A DNA stretch of 64,000 nt from Bacteroides sp. AN502(2024) (GTDB lineage: Bacteria > Bacteroidota > Bacteroidia > Bacteroidales > Bacteroidaceae). A program made the position numbers and the translations under genes. The notes beneath the pieces are model-generated. The model saw only the letters and a program-made list of their open reading frames with translations, did not search any database and was not told the DNA's origin. Where the stretch lies: positions 2,046,001-2,110,000 of the forward strand of contig NZ_JBGFSP010000003.1 in the NCBI RefSeq assembly GCF_041227145.1, written 5' to 3'. Below, in pieces: positions 27,883-37,285 of this stretch (position 1 is the first letter of the stretch; every line of letters starts with the position of its first letter).

Positions 27883-27890
27883 CAAAATTA
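27883..27890 (-). promoter_or_regulatory. -7 promoter element of membrane-protein gene
   Basis: TAATTTTG on the minus strand, only 8 bases before the ATG at 27874. The leader would be almost absent, so either translation starts inside the given frame or the promoter match is accidental. Confidence 0.35.
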
Positions 27891-28148
27891 GTGGTTTTGC
27901 AGAAGATGGAGGATCGGAGTGATTATGTTTTTTGACATAATATGGTGACTGATTGGACAGAAAGTTTTATTTTTGTAAAGTGAATCACGGCTGTCGGCTT
28001 ATGGTAACGAAATGCTTGCAAATATTATTGTCATCAACCGCACAGGTTTTCATGGTTGCCGGATGTGGTTGAGCAATTGCCCGACACCATAGTTTCAAGT
28101 GTTTCTATTATGCATTATTGCACCGGTTGGTCTATCGGGCCGAGTAGT

Positions 28149-29726
28149 TTATTTCAGCTTCTTCTGATACTCATCCGAATTCAATATCTCCAATGCCTTC
28201 TGCACACTCTCATTCGTGGTATTCATCACTTGGAAATATTCGTTCATATCCCAAAGGTCACGTGCAATCAATGCTTTGAGTTGGGTTTTGATGAGTGGCA
28301 ATGACGTTTCATATTGTTTCTCGTTGAACTTCACACCCGCTGTCTCGCCCATTTCACGTAAAGTAACCAGCATATCGTCGTCGATGACAAACTTATCATT
28401 GAATGACTCGAATTTCTTGTATTTATTAGCCAGCTCTTTCCGGTGTCCTTCGATGAACTTCATGGTAAATTTGATGATGACTCCTTTGGCTACCAGATTC
28501 CGGTGGTAATCCGTATAAAGGGTGGTATCAATAGGCACGAAATAATCCGGCATGATGCCCCCTCCACCGTAAACGGTACGGCCGAGCTTCTTGGTTTGCG
28601 TCTTCAATGAATCAGGGAAGTGGATGCTGTCGGCATTCATCAGTTCACCGTGGTTGAAACGTTCTATCAGGTCTTTGTTATAATCGGTCGAACTATCATA
28701 AGGCTTTTGGATGCAGCGGCCCGACGGAGTATAATAGCGGGCAATCGTCAGGCGAATCATAGAACCGTCCGGCAAGTCGATAGGACGTTGCACCAGCCCT
28801 TTGCCGAAAGAGCGGCGGCCTACGATAATTCCTCTGTCCCAGTCCTGCACTGCTCCGCTGACGATTTCGCTGGCGGAGGCTGTATATTCGTCAACCAGTA
28901 CGATGAGTCGGCCGTTGCGGAATTCTCCGTTGCCTTTGGCGTAGAAATCACTGCGTTTGGCAGTCCGCCCTTCGGTGTAGACGATTAGTTCCTTTTGCTC
29001 CAGAAACTCGTTGGCGAGGTCGATGGCGGCGTTGAGGTAGCCTCCGCCGTTGCCTTGCAGGTCAAGAATCATATCCTTCATCCCTTGCTTCTGCAGGGAT
29101 TTCATTGCTTTCTTGAATTCTTCGGCGGTTGTCGCTCCGAAACGGTTGATGCGGATATAACCCGTTTTAGGTTGAATCATATAAGAGGCGTCGAGGCTGA
29201 GAATAGGTATCTTGTCTCTTTTCACAGTAAATAAGAGAGGATCCTGCACGCCACGGCGAATGATAGTCAGATTGACTTTAGAACCTTTCGGACCACGCAG
29301 ACGCTTCATGATATTTTCCGTACTCATTTTCACTCCCGCAATAGCACTGTCGTTCACGGCAATGATACGGTCACCGGCAAGGATACCGACTTTCTCGGAA
29401 GGACCGTTGCTGACAGGCTGCACCACCAGCAGCGTGTCTTCTATCATTTGGAATTGCACCCCGATACCCTCGAAGTTGCCTTGGAGCGGTTCGTTCATCT
29501 TCTTCACTTCCTCTGCATCCGAGTAAGTAGAGTGTGGATCAAGTTGTGCCAGCATCTTGATGATGGCTTCTTCCACCAACTTGTTTTCATCTACTTTGTC
29601 CACATAGAAATTGGAGATTGCAAACTCTGCCATTTGTAATTTTCGCATGGCTTTGGAACCGAAGTTCTGGGCTTGTGCGACAACTGCCCACAAGCAAACG
29701 GATAGTATAATCGTTAGTTTCTTCAT
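28149..29726 (-). CDS. ctpA: C-terminal processing peptidase, S41 family
   Basis: Protein of 525 residues with a signal peptide (MKKLTIILSVCLWAVVAQAQ). A PDZ domain (GPSEKVGILAGDRIIAVND) precedes the tail-specific protease domain with the nucleophile serine in DEYTASASEIVSGA and the lysine in RSFGKGLVQ. It cleaves C-termini of periplasmic proteins. It is the last gene of an operon with the acyltransferase-like gene, parE and coaD, 37 bases after coaD. Confidence 0.93.
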   Translation of the reverse strand: MKKLTIILSVCLWAVVAQAQNFGSKAMRKLQMAEFAISNFYVDKVDENKLVEEAIIKMLAQLDPHSTYSDAEEVKKMNEPLQGNFEGIGVQFQMIEDTLLVVQPVSNGPSEKVGILAGDRIIAVNDSAIAGVKMSTENIMKRLRGPKGSKVNLTIIRRGVQDPLLFTVKRDKIPILSLDASYMIQPKTGYIRINRFGATTAEEFKKAMKSLQKQGMKDMILDLQGNGGGYLNAAIDLANEFLEQKELIVYTEGRTAKRSDFYAKGNGEFRNGRLIVLVDEYTASASEIVSGAVQDWDRGIIVGRRSFGKGLVQRPIDLPDGSMIRLTIARYYTPSGRCIQKPYDSSTDYNKDLIERFNHGELMNADSIHFPDSLKTQTKKLGRTVYGGGGIMPDYFVPIDTTLYTDYHRNLVAKGVIIKFTMKFIEGHRKELANKYKKFESFNDKFVIDDDMLVTLREMGETAGVKFNEKQYETSLPLIKTQLKALIARDLWDMNEYFQVMNTTNESVQKALEILNSDEYQKKLK

Positions 29727-29763
29727 CTTCTTTTCCGACTTACCGCTTATTCTCTAACGAGTG

Positions 29764-30222
29764 TTATTCACTCATTTTCATTCCTTTAGGAATAAACCGG
29801 CTGATATCTTTATGATAGGTTAATAACTCGCGTACAATGGTAGAACTGACACAAGTCAGTTCCGGTTCTGTGAAGAGCAGGATGGTCTCAATCCCCGCCA
29901 GTTTGCGGTTAATGTCCGCAATGGTCTCTTCATACTCGAAATCCTTCACCGTGCGAATGCCGCGGACAATGAACCTGGCCCCTACTTCCTGTGCAAAATC
30001 AATGGTCAGACAATCGTAGGACATTACTTGGATACGAGGGTTGTCCTTGTAGAGTTCCCGAATCATTTCCTCTCTTTTCTCGATGGGGAAATAGGTATTT
30101 TTGTTCTCATTGATACCGATTCCTATCACGATTTCGTCCATAAAGGTAAGTGCACGCTCCACTACCGAATAATGTCCGATGGTGAAGGGGTCGAATGTGC
30201 CCGGGAATATTGCTTTTCTCAT
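29764..30222 (-). CDS. coaD: Phosphopantetheine adenylyltransferase
   Basis: Protein of 152 residues. It transfers AMP from ATP to 4'-phosphopantetheine in coenzyme A synthesis. The nucleotidyltransferase motif [12 protein letters not shown] is at 6-17, and the second motif (V)SSTIVREL near the C-terminus. It overlaps parE by four bases (ATGA), so it is translationally coupled. Confidence 0.96.
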   Translation of the reverse strand: MRKAIFPGTFDPFTIGHYSVVERALTFMDEIVIGIGINENKNTYFPIEKREEMIRELYKDNPRIQVMSYDCLTIDFAQEVGARFIVRGIRTVKDFEYEETIADINRKLAGIETILLFTEPELTCVSSTIVRELLTYHKDISRFIPKGMKMSE

Positions 30223-32120
30223 GATGCCAAGTCTTCTTCTATAACCAGATTGTCTATAATGAAGTTCTGCCGTTCCATGGTATTTTTACCCATGTAGAAC
30301 TCGAGTAGTTCTTTTACCGCATCCGTTTTGCGCAGCGTCACCTGTTCCAGACGCATATCCTTGCCGATGAAGTGTTTGAACTCGTCCGGTGAGATTTCTC
30401 CCAAACCTTTGAATCGCGTGATTTCCGGATTCGGGCTTAATTCGTTGATGGCGTTGATACGCTCTTCCTCGCTGTAGCAATAAACTGTCTTTTTCTTGTT
30501 GCGCACGCGGAACAAGGGAGTTTGCAGGATATATACATGCCCCTTTTTGATAAGGTCTGGGAAGAATTGCAGGAAGAACGTAATCAGCAGCAGGCGGATG
30601 TGCATACCGTCCACATCGGCATCGGTTGCTACGATCACTTTGTTGTAGCGCAGACCATCCAAACCATCTTCTATATTCAGGGCTGCTTGGAGCAGGTTGA
30701 ATTCTTCGTTCTCGTAAACCACCTTTTTCGTCAGTCCGAAAGAGTTCAACGGTTTACCACGGAGGCTGAATACCGCCTGAGTGTTTACGTCACGACTCTT
30801 GGTGATGGAACCGCTTGCAGAGTCTCCCTCGGTGATAAAGATGCAGGAGTCTTCTTCCAGCCCTTTCCCTTTCGGGTCGTTGAAGTGGATGCGGCAGTCG
30901 CGTAATTTACGGTTATGCAGGTTCGCCTTCTTGGCGCGTTCACGAGCAAGTTTCGTTACACCTGCAATGGCTTTACGTTCTTTTTCGGATTCCTGTATTT
31001 TCTGCTGCATCACCTCCGCCACATCAGCGTTCTTATGGAGGAAGTTGTCGACCTCCTGCTTGATGAAGTCGCCCACAAACTTGTTGATGGTGGGACCGGC
31101 CTGCTTATCCTCCTGTGGATTGGCGGGCCACATGTTGGTCGACCCCAGCTTCGTCTTGGTCTGGCTCTCGAAGATCGGTTCCTCCACATTGACGGCAATG
31201 GCAGCCACCAATCCGTTGCGGATATCGGTGTAATCCATGTTCTTGTTGAAGAACTCCTTGATGGTGCGGGCAATGTGCTCCTTGAAGGCACTTTGATGTG
31301 TACCCCCCTGAGTCGTATGCTGTCCGTTGACAAACGAGTAGTACTCTTCTCCGTACTGTCCCGTATGGGTGAAGGCTATTTCGATGTCCTCCCCTTTCAG
31401 ATGGATGATCGGGTAAAGTCCGGTTGCCGTCATGTTGTCATTCAACAGGTCTACCAGACCGTTGCGTGACAAGATACGGTGTCCGTTATACATAATGGCA
31501 AGCCCTGTATTAAGGTACGTGTAATTACGTAGCATTGTTTCAATAAATTCGGGCTTGAAGCTGTAATTCAGGAACAGTGTATTATCCGGCTCGAAGAAGA
31601 TGTATGTTCCGTTTTCTTCCTCGGTGTTCTGTGTCTCATCGGTCAGCAGGTTACCTTTTGAGAAAACAGCGATACGTACTTTGCCGTCGCGGTAACTGCG
31701 TACCTCGAAACGGGAGCTTAGCGCATTGACGGCTTTCACACCGACACCATTCAGTCCGACACTTTTCTTAAATGCTTTACTGTCGTATTTACCACCGGTA
31801 TTCAGCACGCTGACTGCTTCGATGAGTTTTCCTTGCGGGATGCCTCGTCCGTAGTCGCGTACGCTGACACGAAGGTTTTCTTCAACGGTAATTTCGATTT
31901 TCTTACCGGCTTGCATTTTGAACTCGTCAATACTGTTGTCAATCACTTCTTTCAGGAGGACATAGATTCCGTCTTCGGCATGTGCACCGTCGCCCAGCCT
32001 TCCGATATACATACCGGGTCGTGTGCGCACATGCTCCATGTCGCTCAGGTGGCGGATGTTGTCGTCAGTGTACTCTACTGCATTGTTGTTATCTACAGGT
32101 ATCAATTCGTTCTCTTCCAT
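30219..32120 (-). CDS. parE: DNA topoisomerase IV subunit B
   Basis: Protein of 633 residues. The GHKL ATPase region has [20 protein letters not shown] and [14 protein letters not shown]. The TOPRIM domain shows [10 protein letters not shown] and [10 protein letters not shown]. Its length and the early [26 protein letters not shown] region fit Bacteroides ParE better than GyrB. With ParC it unlinks daughter chromosomes. Confidence 0.92.
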   Translation of the reverse strand: MEENELIPVDNNNAVEYTDDNIRHLSDMEHVRTRPGMYIGRLGDGAHAEDGIYVLLKEVIDNSIDEFKMQAGKKIEITVEENLRVSVRDYGRGIPQGKLIEAVSVLNTGGKYDSKAFKKSVGLNGVGVKAVNALSSRFEVRSYRDGKVRIAVFSKGNLLTDETQNTEEENGTYIFFEPDNTLFLNYSFKPEFIETMLRNYTYLNTGLAIMYNGHRILSRNGLVDLLNDNMTATGLYPIIHLKGEDIEIAFTHTGQYGEEYYSFVNGQHTTQGGTHQSAFKEHIARTIKEFFNKNMDYTDIRNGLVAAIAVNVEEPIFESQTKTKLGSTNMWPANPQEDKQAGPTINKFVGDFIKQEVDNFLHKNADVAEVMQQKIQESEKERKAIAGVTKLARERAKKANLHNRKLRDCRIHFNDPKGKGLEEDSCIFITEGDSASGSITKSRDVNTQAVFSLRGKPLNSFGLTKKVVYENEEFNLLQAALNIEDGLDGLRYNKVIVATDADVDGMHIRLLLITFFLQFFPDLIKKGHVYILQTPLFRVRNKKKTVYCYSEEERINAINELSPNPEITRFKGLGEISPDEFKHFIGKDMRLEQVTLRKTDAVKELLEFYMGKNTMERQNFIIDNLVIEEDLAS

Positions 32121-32129
32121 AGCTGTTTT

Positions 32130-33266
32130 TTATTTTATCTCTTTGATGAACGCACGGCGGCGCTTATGTTGTTGAGTCTCAAAGTAATCCCATTGTGCCT
32201 GGACTTTTCCGTTCAGTTCCAGTTCGGGATTGCTTTCCGCAAAGATAAAACCTAATTTTTGATAAACCGGAATTAAATCGGAAAATAACAAAGCATTAAC
32301 ACCTTTATTTTGGTATTCCGGTTTCACTGCAACAAGTAGCAGGTCAAGCATTTTGGCACGACGTTTCATGAATAGTGCTTTCAGCAGATAGAACCATCCG
32401 AGCGGTAACAGACGTCCGTGTGATTTTTGCAGTGCCTCGGCAAGGGATGGCATGGAGATACCTACGCAAACCAGCTCGTCGTTGGCATTGGTGATCAGGG
32501 TAACCATCCGTAAGTCAAGGATGGGGAGGTACATTTTCACATACTGGTCGATCTGTCGCTGTGTCAATGGAGAATAGCCGTAGAGCGGGCTGTATGCTTC
32601 GTTCATCAGTTCGAAAATCTTCTGTCCGTAGTCTTTGGCTATTTTTCTTCCGGAGGTGTATTTCTTTATTTTGAGGTTATATTTTCGTTGGATCAGTTCG
32701 GAGATTCGTTGGTGCTTGTCGGGAATGCTATCCGGTATATAGATTTTGTATTCCACCCAGTCGGCGTCTTTCTCAAAGCCCAGCTTCTCCATGTGCGCGG
32801 GATAGTAAGGATAGTTGTAGATAGTGGCCATGGTGCTCAGTTGGTCGAATCCTTCAATCAACATTCCTTCGGCATCAAAATCGGTAAACCCGAGAGGACC
32901 TACAATGTGGGTCATACCCCGTTCTTTTCCCCATTCTTCCACTGTTTGGATGAGTGCGGACGACACTTCGGGATCGTCGATGAAATCTATCCATCCGAAA
33001 CGGACGTTCTTACATTCCCATTTTGCGTTCGCCCGACTGTTGATGATTGCAGCTACACGTCCTACTATTTTATCGTCCCGGTATGCGAGGAAATAATCTG
33101 CTTCACAGAATTCGAATGCCGCGTTCTTTTTCTTGTTGAAAGTGTTGAGCATATCGTCATAAAGATCAGGCACAGAGTAAGGATTATCCTTGTACATTCT
33201 GTAATTGAAACGGATAAATTTCTTAAGCTCTCTCTTTGTAGAGACTTTCTTGATTGTAACAGTCAT
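32130..33266 (-). CDS. GNAT-like N-acyltransferase domain protein
   Basis: Protein of 378 residues. The N-terminal half has LKKFIRFNYRMYKDNPYSVPDLYDDM and YFLAYRDDKIVGRVAAIINSRAN, the acetyl-CoA-dependent transferase pattern; the C-terminal half repeats it (MLDLLLVAVKPEYQNKGVNALLFSDLIPVY). Such YghO-like proteins are common in Bacteroidetes and have no settled function. First gene of the parE operon, with its own promoter and a 9-base gap to parE. Confidence 0.72.
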   Translation of the reverse strand: MTVTIKKVSTKRELKKFIRFNYRMYKDNPYSVPDLYDDMLNTFNKKKNAAFEFCEADYFLAYRDDKIVGRVAAIINSRANAKWECKNVRFGWIDFIDDPEVSSALIQTVEEWGKERGMTHIVGPLGFTDFDAEGMLIEGFDQLSTMATIYNYPYYPAHMEKLGFEKDADWVEYKIYIPDSIPDKHQRISELIQRKYNLKIKKYTSGRKIAKDYGQKIFELMNEAYSPLYGYSPLTQRQIDQYVKMYLPILDLRMVTLITNANDELVCVGISMPSLAEALQKSHGRLLPLGWFYLLKALFMKRRAKMLDLLLVAVKPEYQNKGVNALLFSDLIPVYQKLGFIFAESNPELELNGKVQAQWDYFETQQHKRRRAFIKEIK

Positions 33267-33291
33267 ATCTCGTATTTATGATTTGAGGAGG

Positions 33292-33299
33292 CAAAGATA
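33292..33299 (-). promoter_or_regulatory. -7 promoter element of acyltransferase-parE-coaD-ctpA operon
   Basis: Reads TATCTTTG on the minus strand, 25 bases before the ATG at 33266. Confidence 0.65.
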
Positions 33300-33328
33300 C
33301 GTGATAATCTTTAAATTACAACGTGCTG

Positions 33329-33859
33329 TCAGTAAAAACTGCGGAGCAGACCGGTTTCTTTGAGTGTGCCGTATGATCCGGCCACCCGCCCGTCCGGATT
33401 CACAAGGACAAGGGTCGGGGTAACCGTCACGCCGTAGGCTTCGAAGTCGGGACTGTAGAAACCTCGGGAGTCGTGCCATTTCGTCGCCCAGGGAAAGGCG
33501 GCGGCACGGGAGGAGAAGACGGATTGGTCCTTGTCACAGGAGATGGAGACGATGCGTACATTTCTCTCCTGCAGGGTGGGGTAGAATCCGCGCAGGTCAC
33601 GCAGGACGGACTCGCACGTCTCGCAGTCCGTCCGATAGAAAACCAGCAGCGTGACACCTCCCGGCACCGACGGATCGGTGCGGGACAGCCGGGGCGCCTT
33701 CTTGCCCACAAGCGGCGGACGGTTGGGCAGGCGGGTGGCCCGGTGGCAGACAACGGCGGTGGGGCGGGTGGGGTCGGCATCCTTGCCTCGGCATCCGCAC
33801 AGGGCGGACAGGAGGGCGGATAGGAGAAAGAGGGCGGGAAGGGTGTGTTGTTTGTTCAT
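33329..33859 (-). CDS. Thioredoxin-fold lipoprotein (TlpA/redoxin-like)
   Basis: Protein of 176 residues from ATG 33859, which gives the lipoprotein signal LLSALLSALCGC. The redox motif DCETCESVLRD (CxxC) follows TLLVFYRT, and GVTVTPTLVLVNPDGRVAGSYG carries the cis-proline loop. It may be a periplasmic or surface thiol reductase, here perhaps serving the pilus proteins. It is the last gene of the pilus locus, 53 bases after the HU-like gene. GC is higher than in core genes. Confidence 0.8.
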   Translation of the reverse strand: MNKQHTLPALFLLSALLSALCGCRGKDADPTRPTAVVCHRATRLPNRPPLVGKKAPRLSRTDPSVPGGVTLLVFYRTDCETCESVLRDLRGFYPTLQERNVRIVSISCDKDQSVFSSRAAAFPWATKWHDSRGFYSPDFEAYGVTVTPTLVLVNPDGRVAGSYGTLKETGLLRSFY

Positions 33860-33912
33860 AGGTCTTTTATGGTTGGAGATTTCTTGCAGGATTGCACTTT
33901 GCGTCCTGCCTT

Positions 33913-34416
33913 TTATGCGCTCGGGTTGGGGGCCTCGCCGGGCTTGCCGGAGCCTTGTCCGGGTGAGGAAGTGTCGCCGCCATTTTCGGTTCCCGGCTTT
34001 TTCTTCACCGTCTTTCCCTGCCACTCGGTGAAGCTGATGTCGCTCACCAGTGCGCGGGTGTATCCCGTTCCGAGGTCCTTTCGTTCACGCGCGGGGGTGA
34101 ATCGCACGCGAATCCCTCTGAAAAGGTCTCCGTTCACCTCCTCGGGGCGGTCCACGGTTTTGCCTACTACGCCCGTGTAGCGGAACGAGCCCAGTCCGTC
34201 GAGGCTTACGCTTCGTCCTTCGGACATGATGCGCGACATGACGTCGGGTAGAGCACGGATCACCGCGTGCACATCAGCGGGAGAGAGAGTGCTTTCTCGG
34301 GCAATCCATCGTGCCACTTCCTGTGTGTCAGCGGCTTTGCCTACGGTAACTACCAGCGGATAATACTTCACCGGCCTGTCTTTGAGCTGTGATTTCTGTT
34401 TTTTGTAGAATAACAT
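33913..34416 (-). CDS. HU-like DNA-binding protein with low-complexity tail
   Basis: Protein of 167 residues from ATG 34416; the much longer frame upstream crosses non-coding DNA and repeats. Residues about 25-120 match the HU-like family of Bacteroides (KAADTQEVARWIARESTLSPADVHAVIRALPDVMSRIMSEGRSVSLDGLGSFRYTG). The tail is rich in Gly, Pro, Ser and Lys (KKPGTENGGDTSSPGQGSGKPG). It may shape the local chromosome or regulate the pilus genes; unproven. Its leader holds tandem palindromic repeats. Confidence 0.82.
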   Translation of the reverse strand: MLFYKKQKSQLKDRPVKYYPLVVTVGKAADTQEVARWIARESTLSPADVHAVIRALPDVMSRIMSEGRSVSLDGLGSFRYTGVVGKTVDRPEEVNGDLFRGIRVRFTPARERKDLGTGYTRALVSDISFTEWQGKTVKKKPGTENGGDTSSPGQGSGKPGEAPNPSA

Positions 34417-34484
34417 TGTAATAAATTGTTGAAGGGTTTGACAATAGCCTGCCTTTGTCTCCGGACATGCTCCTGAGAGGGTTT

Positions 34485-34574
34485 GCCGAGAGTGGACTCT
34501 CGACCATGCCGAGGTCGGACTCTTGGCATCGTCTAAGTCGGACTTTGATGTTGTCTGAGTTGGACCTTGACGTT
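34485..34574. repeat. Four degenerate 22-23-bp tandem repeats with palindromic core
   Basis: Copies at 34485-34507, 34508-34530, 34531-34552 and 34553-34574 share the shape G(C/T)C-N3-AGTcGGACT-N-(T/C)-TG. The core AGTCGGACT is a near-palindrome in each copy (GAGAGT-GG-ACTCTC in the first). They lie in the 5' leader of the HU-like gene. They are too short and too adjacent to be a CRISPR array. Confidence 0.65.
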
Positions 34575-34734
34575 GCCTTTGCAGGAAACGGGCGGGCGGG
34601 TATTTTAGTTTGTAATGAGAATTGGCATAGTTCGTTCTTTTTTTGATTAAGCGACAATGATGTCTTTTGCTTCGCAACAAGCCCCCCTCTTCACTTATGG
34701 TGAGGGAGAAGGAAATTAGGCCTGTCGGATGGTC

Positions 34735-34755
34735 AAGACGGCAATACGCCGTCTT
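34735..34755 (-). other. Hairpin directly after second adhesin stop codon
   Basis: AAGACGGC-AATAC-GCCGTCTT is a perfect 8-bp stem with a 5-base loop, starting one base after the stop codon of the 802-residue adhesin. Diversity-generating retroelements carry a short GC-rich hairpin just after the variable region. The corresponding site after the first adhesin (about 37264-37283) keeps one arm but not the other. A transcription terminator is the alternative, but there is no T run on the minus strand. Confidence 0.5.
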
Positions 34756-34756
34756 A

Positions 34757-35686
34757 TTATTCCCGGGCGAACAGGCGGACGGCGAATCCGCTGCCCTTGG
34801 TGGTGCTGCTTTCTCCGTACGAGTTCGCGCGGTAATCGTTGAAGAACGCATGGTGTGAATAGGAATCGTAGCGGCGCTCCGTGCCCGACCAATAGTAACC
34901 GTGGTAGCCCCGGAGGCCGAGCTTACCCGAAGAACCGGACACAAGAGCGGGCCAAATTGACCCGGTGGCAGGGAAGATACGGGTGACTGTCTCGGAAGCA
35001 CGGGCATTCCACCAAGAATCATTACTGATAGTACTGATGGGGATGGAAGCCCTGGCCTCGCCTAAGTAAACGCATTCGACTTTCAGATGAGAAGTAAGAT
35101 TTTGGGTGTTGAGAAACGAACCGACTATAGTATAACGATAAGCGCAAAGCATACTGTTATCGGTGGCTTGGGGGAAGTCCGACAACAGGGAAGAACCATC
35201 ATTTATAGGGCTACCCGTAGCTTTCTTGAAACGCAGAGCATAACAAATTCTAGGACGGCGGGAAGATCTATAATCGGCACCGAAAGTCTTCTTGACACCA
35301 CCGAACTCAATAGCCTCGTTAGTATTGTAATCAGCGCCAGAGGGATTGTAGTTATTCACACTACTATAAGCGAAAACACCCGTTAGTTCTTGGAGGGAAG
35401 GCAAATGGTAACCCTTACCCGCACCGGTGGTGAAGAAAGAATCATTGAAGAGGTTCTTGCCTGCCGGGTTGTATGTGCCTTGGGTTATACCCTTGAGTAC
35501 GTACCAATTATAATAACCGCTTTGGTCGTTATTATGGTTTGTAGCCCAACGGAGGGCGTTATCGGTCTGTGCAGTGGTGGGAGTAATAACACCCGTAGGA
35601 CTATAAGCAGTTCTGAAAGGGTTGAAAGAAGAACCATACTGGAAACCGCCCGCAAGGTTGTATTCGGCAACGTATTCCAAAGGAAG
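34757..35686 (-). repeat. Duplicated C-terminal adhesin domain, copy 2
   Basis: This ~930-base stretch is a diverged direct repeat of 37286-38179; the protein starts LPLEYVAEYNLAGGFQY in both. Identity is high in the middle (for example the sequence around YYNWYVLKGIT is nearly identical) and falls in the last ~45 codons, where the lectin-like variable end lies. Confidence 0.85.
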
Positions 35687-37165
35687 CTTGCCGAGCTTTA
35701 CCTTGATGTCCATCTGCGCATTGCCGGCCTTGAGCTTGAAAGTTCCGTTATTGATGGCATCGGTACCTCTTGATTTTACGGTAATGACACCGGTACCGTC
35801 GGTAGTGCTTGACGTTGGCGAGACGGTAAGCCACGAGGGGATGTCGGTGATCGTCCATCCTCCCGTATTCTCGGTGGTGACGGTCAGCGTTTTGCCTGTG
35901 GTGGCAGCCGAAGCACCGCTTAACCGGATGCTGCGCTTATCCACCGTCAGCCGTTTGTTGCCCGGCACAACCACCTCTTCCCGCACTTCGTTCCACGGGA
36001 CGATGCGGCATTTGAACCTGTAACTTCCTCGGATGGCTTCCTCTTCGGTGGCGGCACCGGGAGTATTGATCGTACCGCCATTGGTCATTTCTATCACGTA
36101 ATGTCGGTTGCGCAGGATATCGTAGTATTCCCCTGTGTTATAGTTCATCAGGTCTACGCGATACCAGAAACTTCCGGCTTGGAAGTTGCTAGCCTTGATG
36201 GTAAAGAAACTGTTTGACAGCTTATTGTCGGAGGCTTTTGTACGGTTGTCCGACTCGAACAGGAAGAATGATGCATCCCCAAAGGAGGAAGTCGCAGGCG
36301 AATAGTCCACGTATGGCCTCGTCGTGATATTCCAGGGATCTACCGTAGGCATACCCGCCGTATTGTTCGGGACGATGCGTCCGGCATCATAGCCATGGTA
36401 GTAGTGGAGCGCATAGATATGTTCGACGCCCACCTTGAAAGTCACCTTCGCCACCATACGTTCCAGTGTCACCACAGGAGCTGTTGACTGTGTTTGAGCG
36501 TAATTCCCATCCACTGACTGTGCGGTTAGCTCGCCCCACATGGGCATGCCGTCAGCCGGGTTTATATTGATTTGGCTTGTTGTCGCATCGGAGGAGAGCG
36601 TCAAGCGTCTCATCACCAACTCCCTCATCTCACCGTAGAAGGCACCCAGCCCTTCCACCTGCTTGCGGGCATTTACCAGCACCACGAGCGTCTGCTTCTC
36701 GGCACTGCTCACGAGCTGCACACGGACGTAACCTTGTCCGCCGGATGTCTCGTAACGTCCACGGACGCGGTAGAAGAACGTGCCTGCCGTCATATTCGTC
36801 GGATCCGACGGGTCTACCTTAAACGAAAGCACGTCCACCGTCTTGATGTCGTCTTCCAAACCGGCACGGGTCATCGGTGTACGGGTGACTCCTCCGACAT
36901 CCATTGTGAGCGGGGCATCGGCATATACCGTGAGCGGAGTATCGGTGGAAAAACTGTCTGTACCCTTGAGCTGCGTTGGGGATGACTCGGTCGCCGGTCC
37001 CTGCTGCTTGAAGACAAGTTGCAAGGTTGCCGTATGGTCGGGTACGGGTGACGAGGTTTGCTCGCTGTCAGCGCAGGCAGACAGCAACACGCCTGCCACG
37101 AAAAGAATTCTCGCCATCGGCGACAGGATAACTTTAAATGTTTTGTGATAAATAGATATTTCCAT
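34757..37165 (-). CDS. Pilus tip-like adhesin lipoprotein with BACON and variable lectin-like domain
   Basis: Protein of 802 residues; a start at Met18 (37114) also gives a lipoprotein signal (VAGVLLSACADSE). The N-terminal ~400 residues are fimbrillin-like with GTFFYRVRGRYET, repeated beta-rich blocks and a BACON-like unit (GGWTITDIPSWLTVSPTSSTTDGTG) at about 440-510. The last ~290 residues, from LPLEYVAEYNLAGG, are shared with the preceding adhesin. The end is GYYWSGT-(variable ~30)-GFAVRLFARE, like C-type-lectin-fold targets of DGRs. It probably caps the pilus and binds a ligand. It lies 120 bases after the first adhesin. Confidence 0.75.
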   Translation of the reverse strand: MEISIYHKTFKVILSPMARILFVAGVLLSACADSEQTSSPVPDHTATLQLVFKQQGPATESSPTQLKGTDSFSTDTPLTVYADAPLTMDVGGVTRTPMTRAGLEDDIKTVDVLSFKVDPSDPTNMTAGTFFYRVRGRYETSGGQGYVRVQLVSSAEKQTLVVLVNARKQVEGLGAFYGEMRELVMRRLTLSSDATTSQININPADGMPMWGELTAQSVDGNYAQTQSTAPVVTLERMVAKVTFKVGVEHIYALHYYHGYDAGRIVPNNTAGMPTVDPWNITTRPYVDYSPATSSFGDASFFLFESDNRTKASDNKLSNSFFTIKASNFQAGSFWYRVDLMNYNTGEYYDILRNRHYVIEMTNGGTINTPGAATEEEAIRGSYRFKCRIVPWNEVREEVVVPGNKRLTVDKRSIRLSGASAATTGKTLTVTTENTGGWTITDIPSWLTVSPTSSTTDGTGVITVKSRGTDAINNGTFKLKAGNAQMDIKVKLGKLPLEYVAEYNLAGGFQYGSSFNPFRTAYSPTGVITPTTAQTDNALRWATNHNNDQSGYYNWYVLKGITQGTYNPAGKNLFNDSFFTTGAGKGYHLPSLQELTGVFAYSSVNNYNPSGADYNTNEAIEFGGVKKTFGADYRSSRRPRICYALRFKKATGSPINDGSSLLSDFPQATDNSMLCAYRYTIVGSFLNTQNLTSHLKVECVYLGEARASIPISTISNDSWWNARASETVTRIFPATGSIWPALVSGSSGKLGLRGYHGYYWSGTERRYDSYSHHAFFNDYRANSYGESSTTKGSGFAVRLFARE

Positions 37166-37285
37166 TATAGATACGTTTTTTGCTTATTGTCTTTTTCTTG
37201 TGAGCGTTTCCGTTTTTTCTCTTACCGACTCTCACTGGACATCAATCGCCCGGAGGTGATGGAATGGGGCAATACGTCGTCTTGG

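Larger units (their letters stand above)
34417..34756. other. Spacer between second adhesin and HU-like gene
   Basis: Contains the hairpin at 34735-34755, the tandem repeats at 34485-34574, and nothing coding that can be supported. No clear -7 element for the HU-like gene was seen. No resemblance to the variable adhesin ends, so no template repeat lies here. Confidence 0.5.

Noticed and set aside
34485..34574. CRISPR array
   Set aside because: Repeats are directly adjacent, degenerate and without spacers; no cas genes.
34417..34756. DGR template repeat near the second adhesin
   Set aside because: Read on both strands, the spacer shows no similarity to the adhesin 3' ends beyond the hairpin flank.
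33913..35022. 369-codon version of the HU-like protein
   Set aside because: The extension crosses the adhesin gene end, a hairpin and tandem repeats; the ATG at 34416 opens the recognisable protein.
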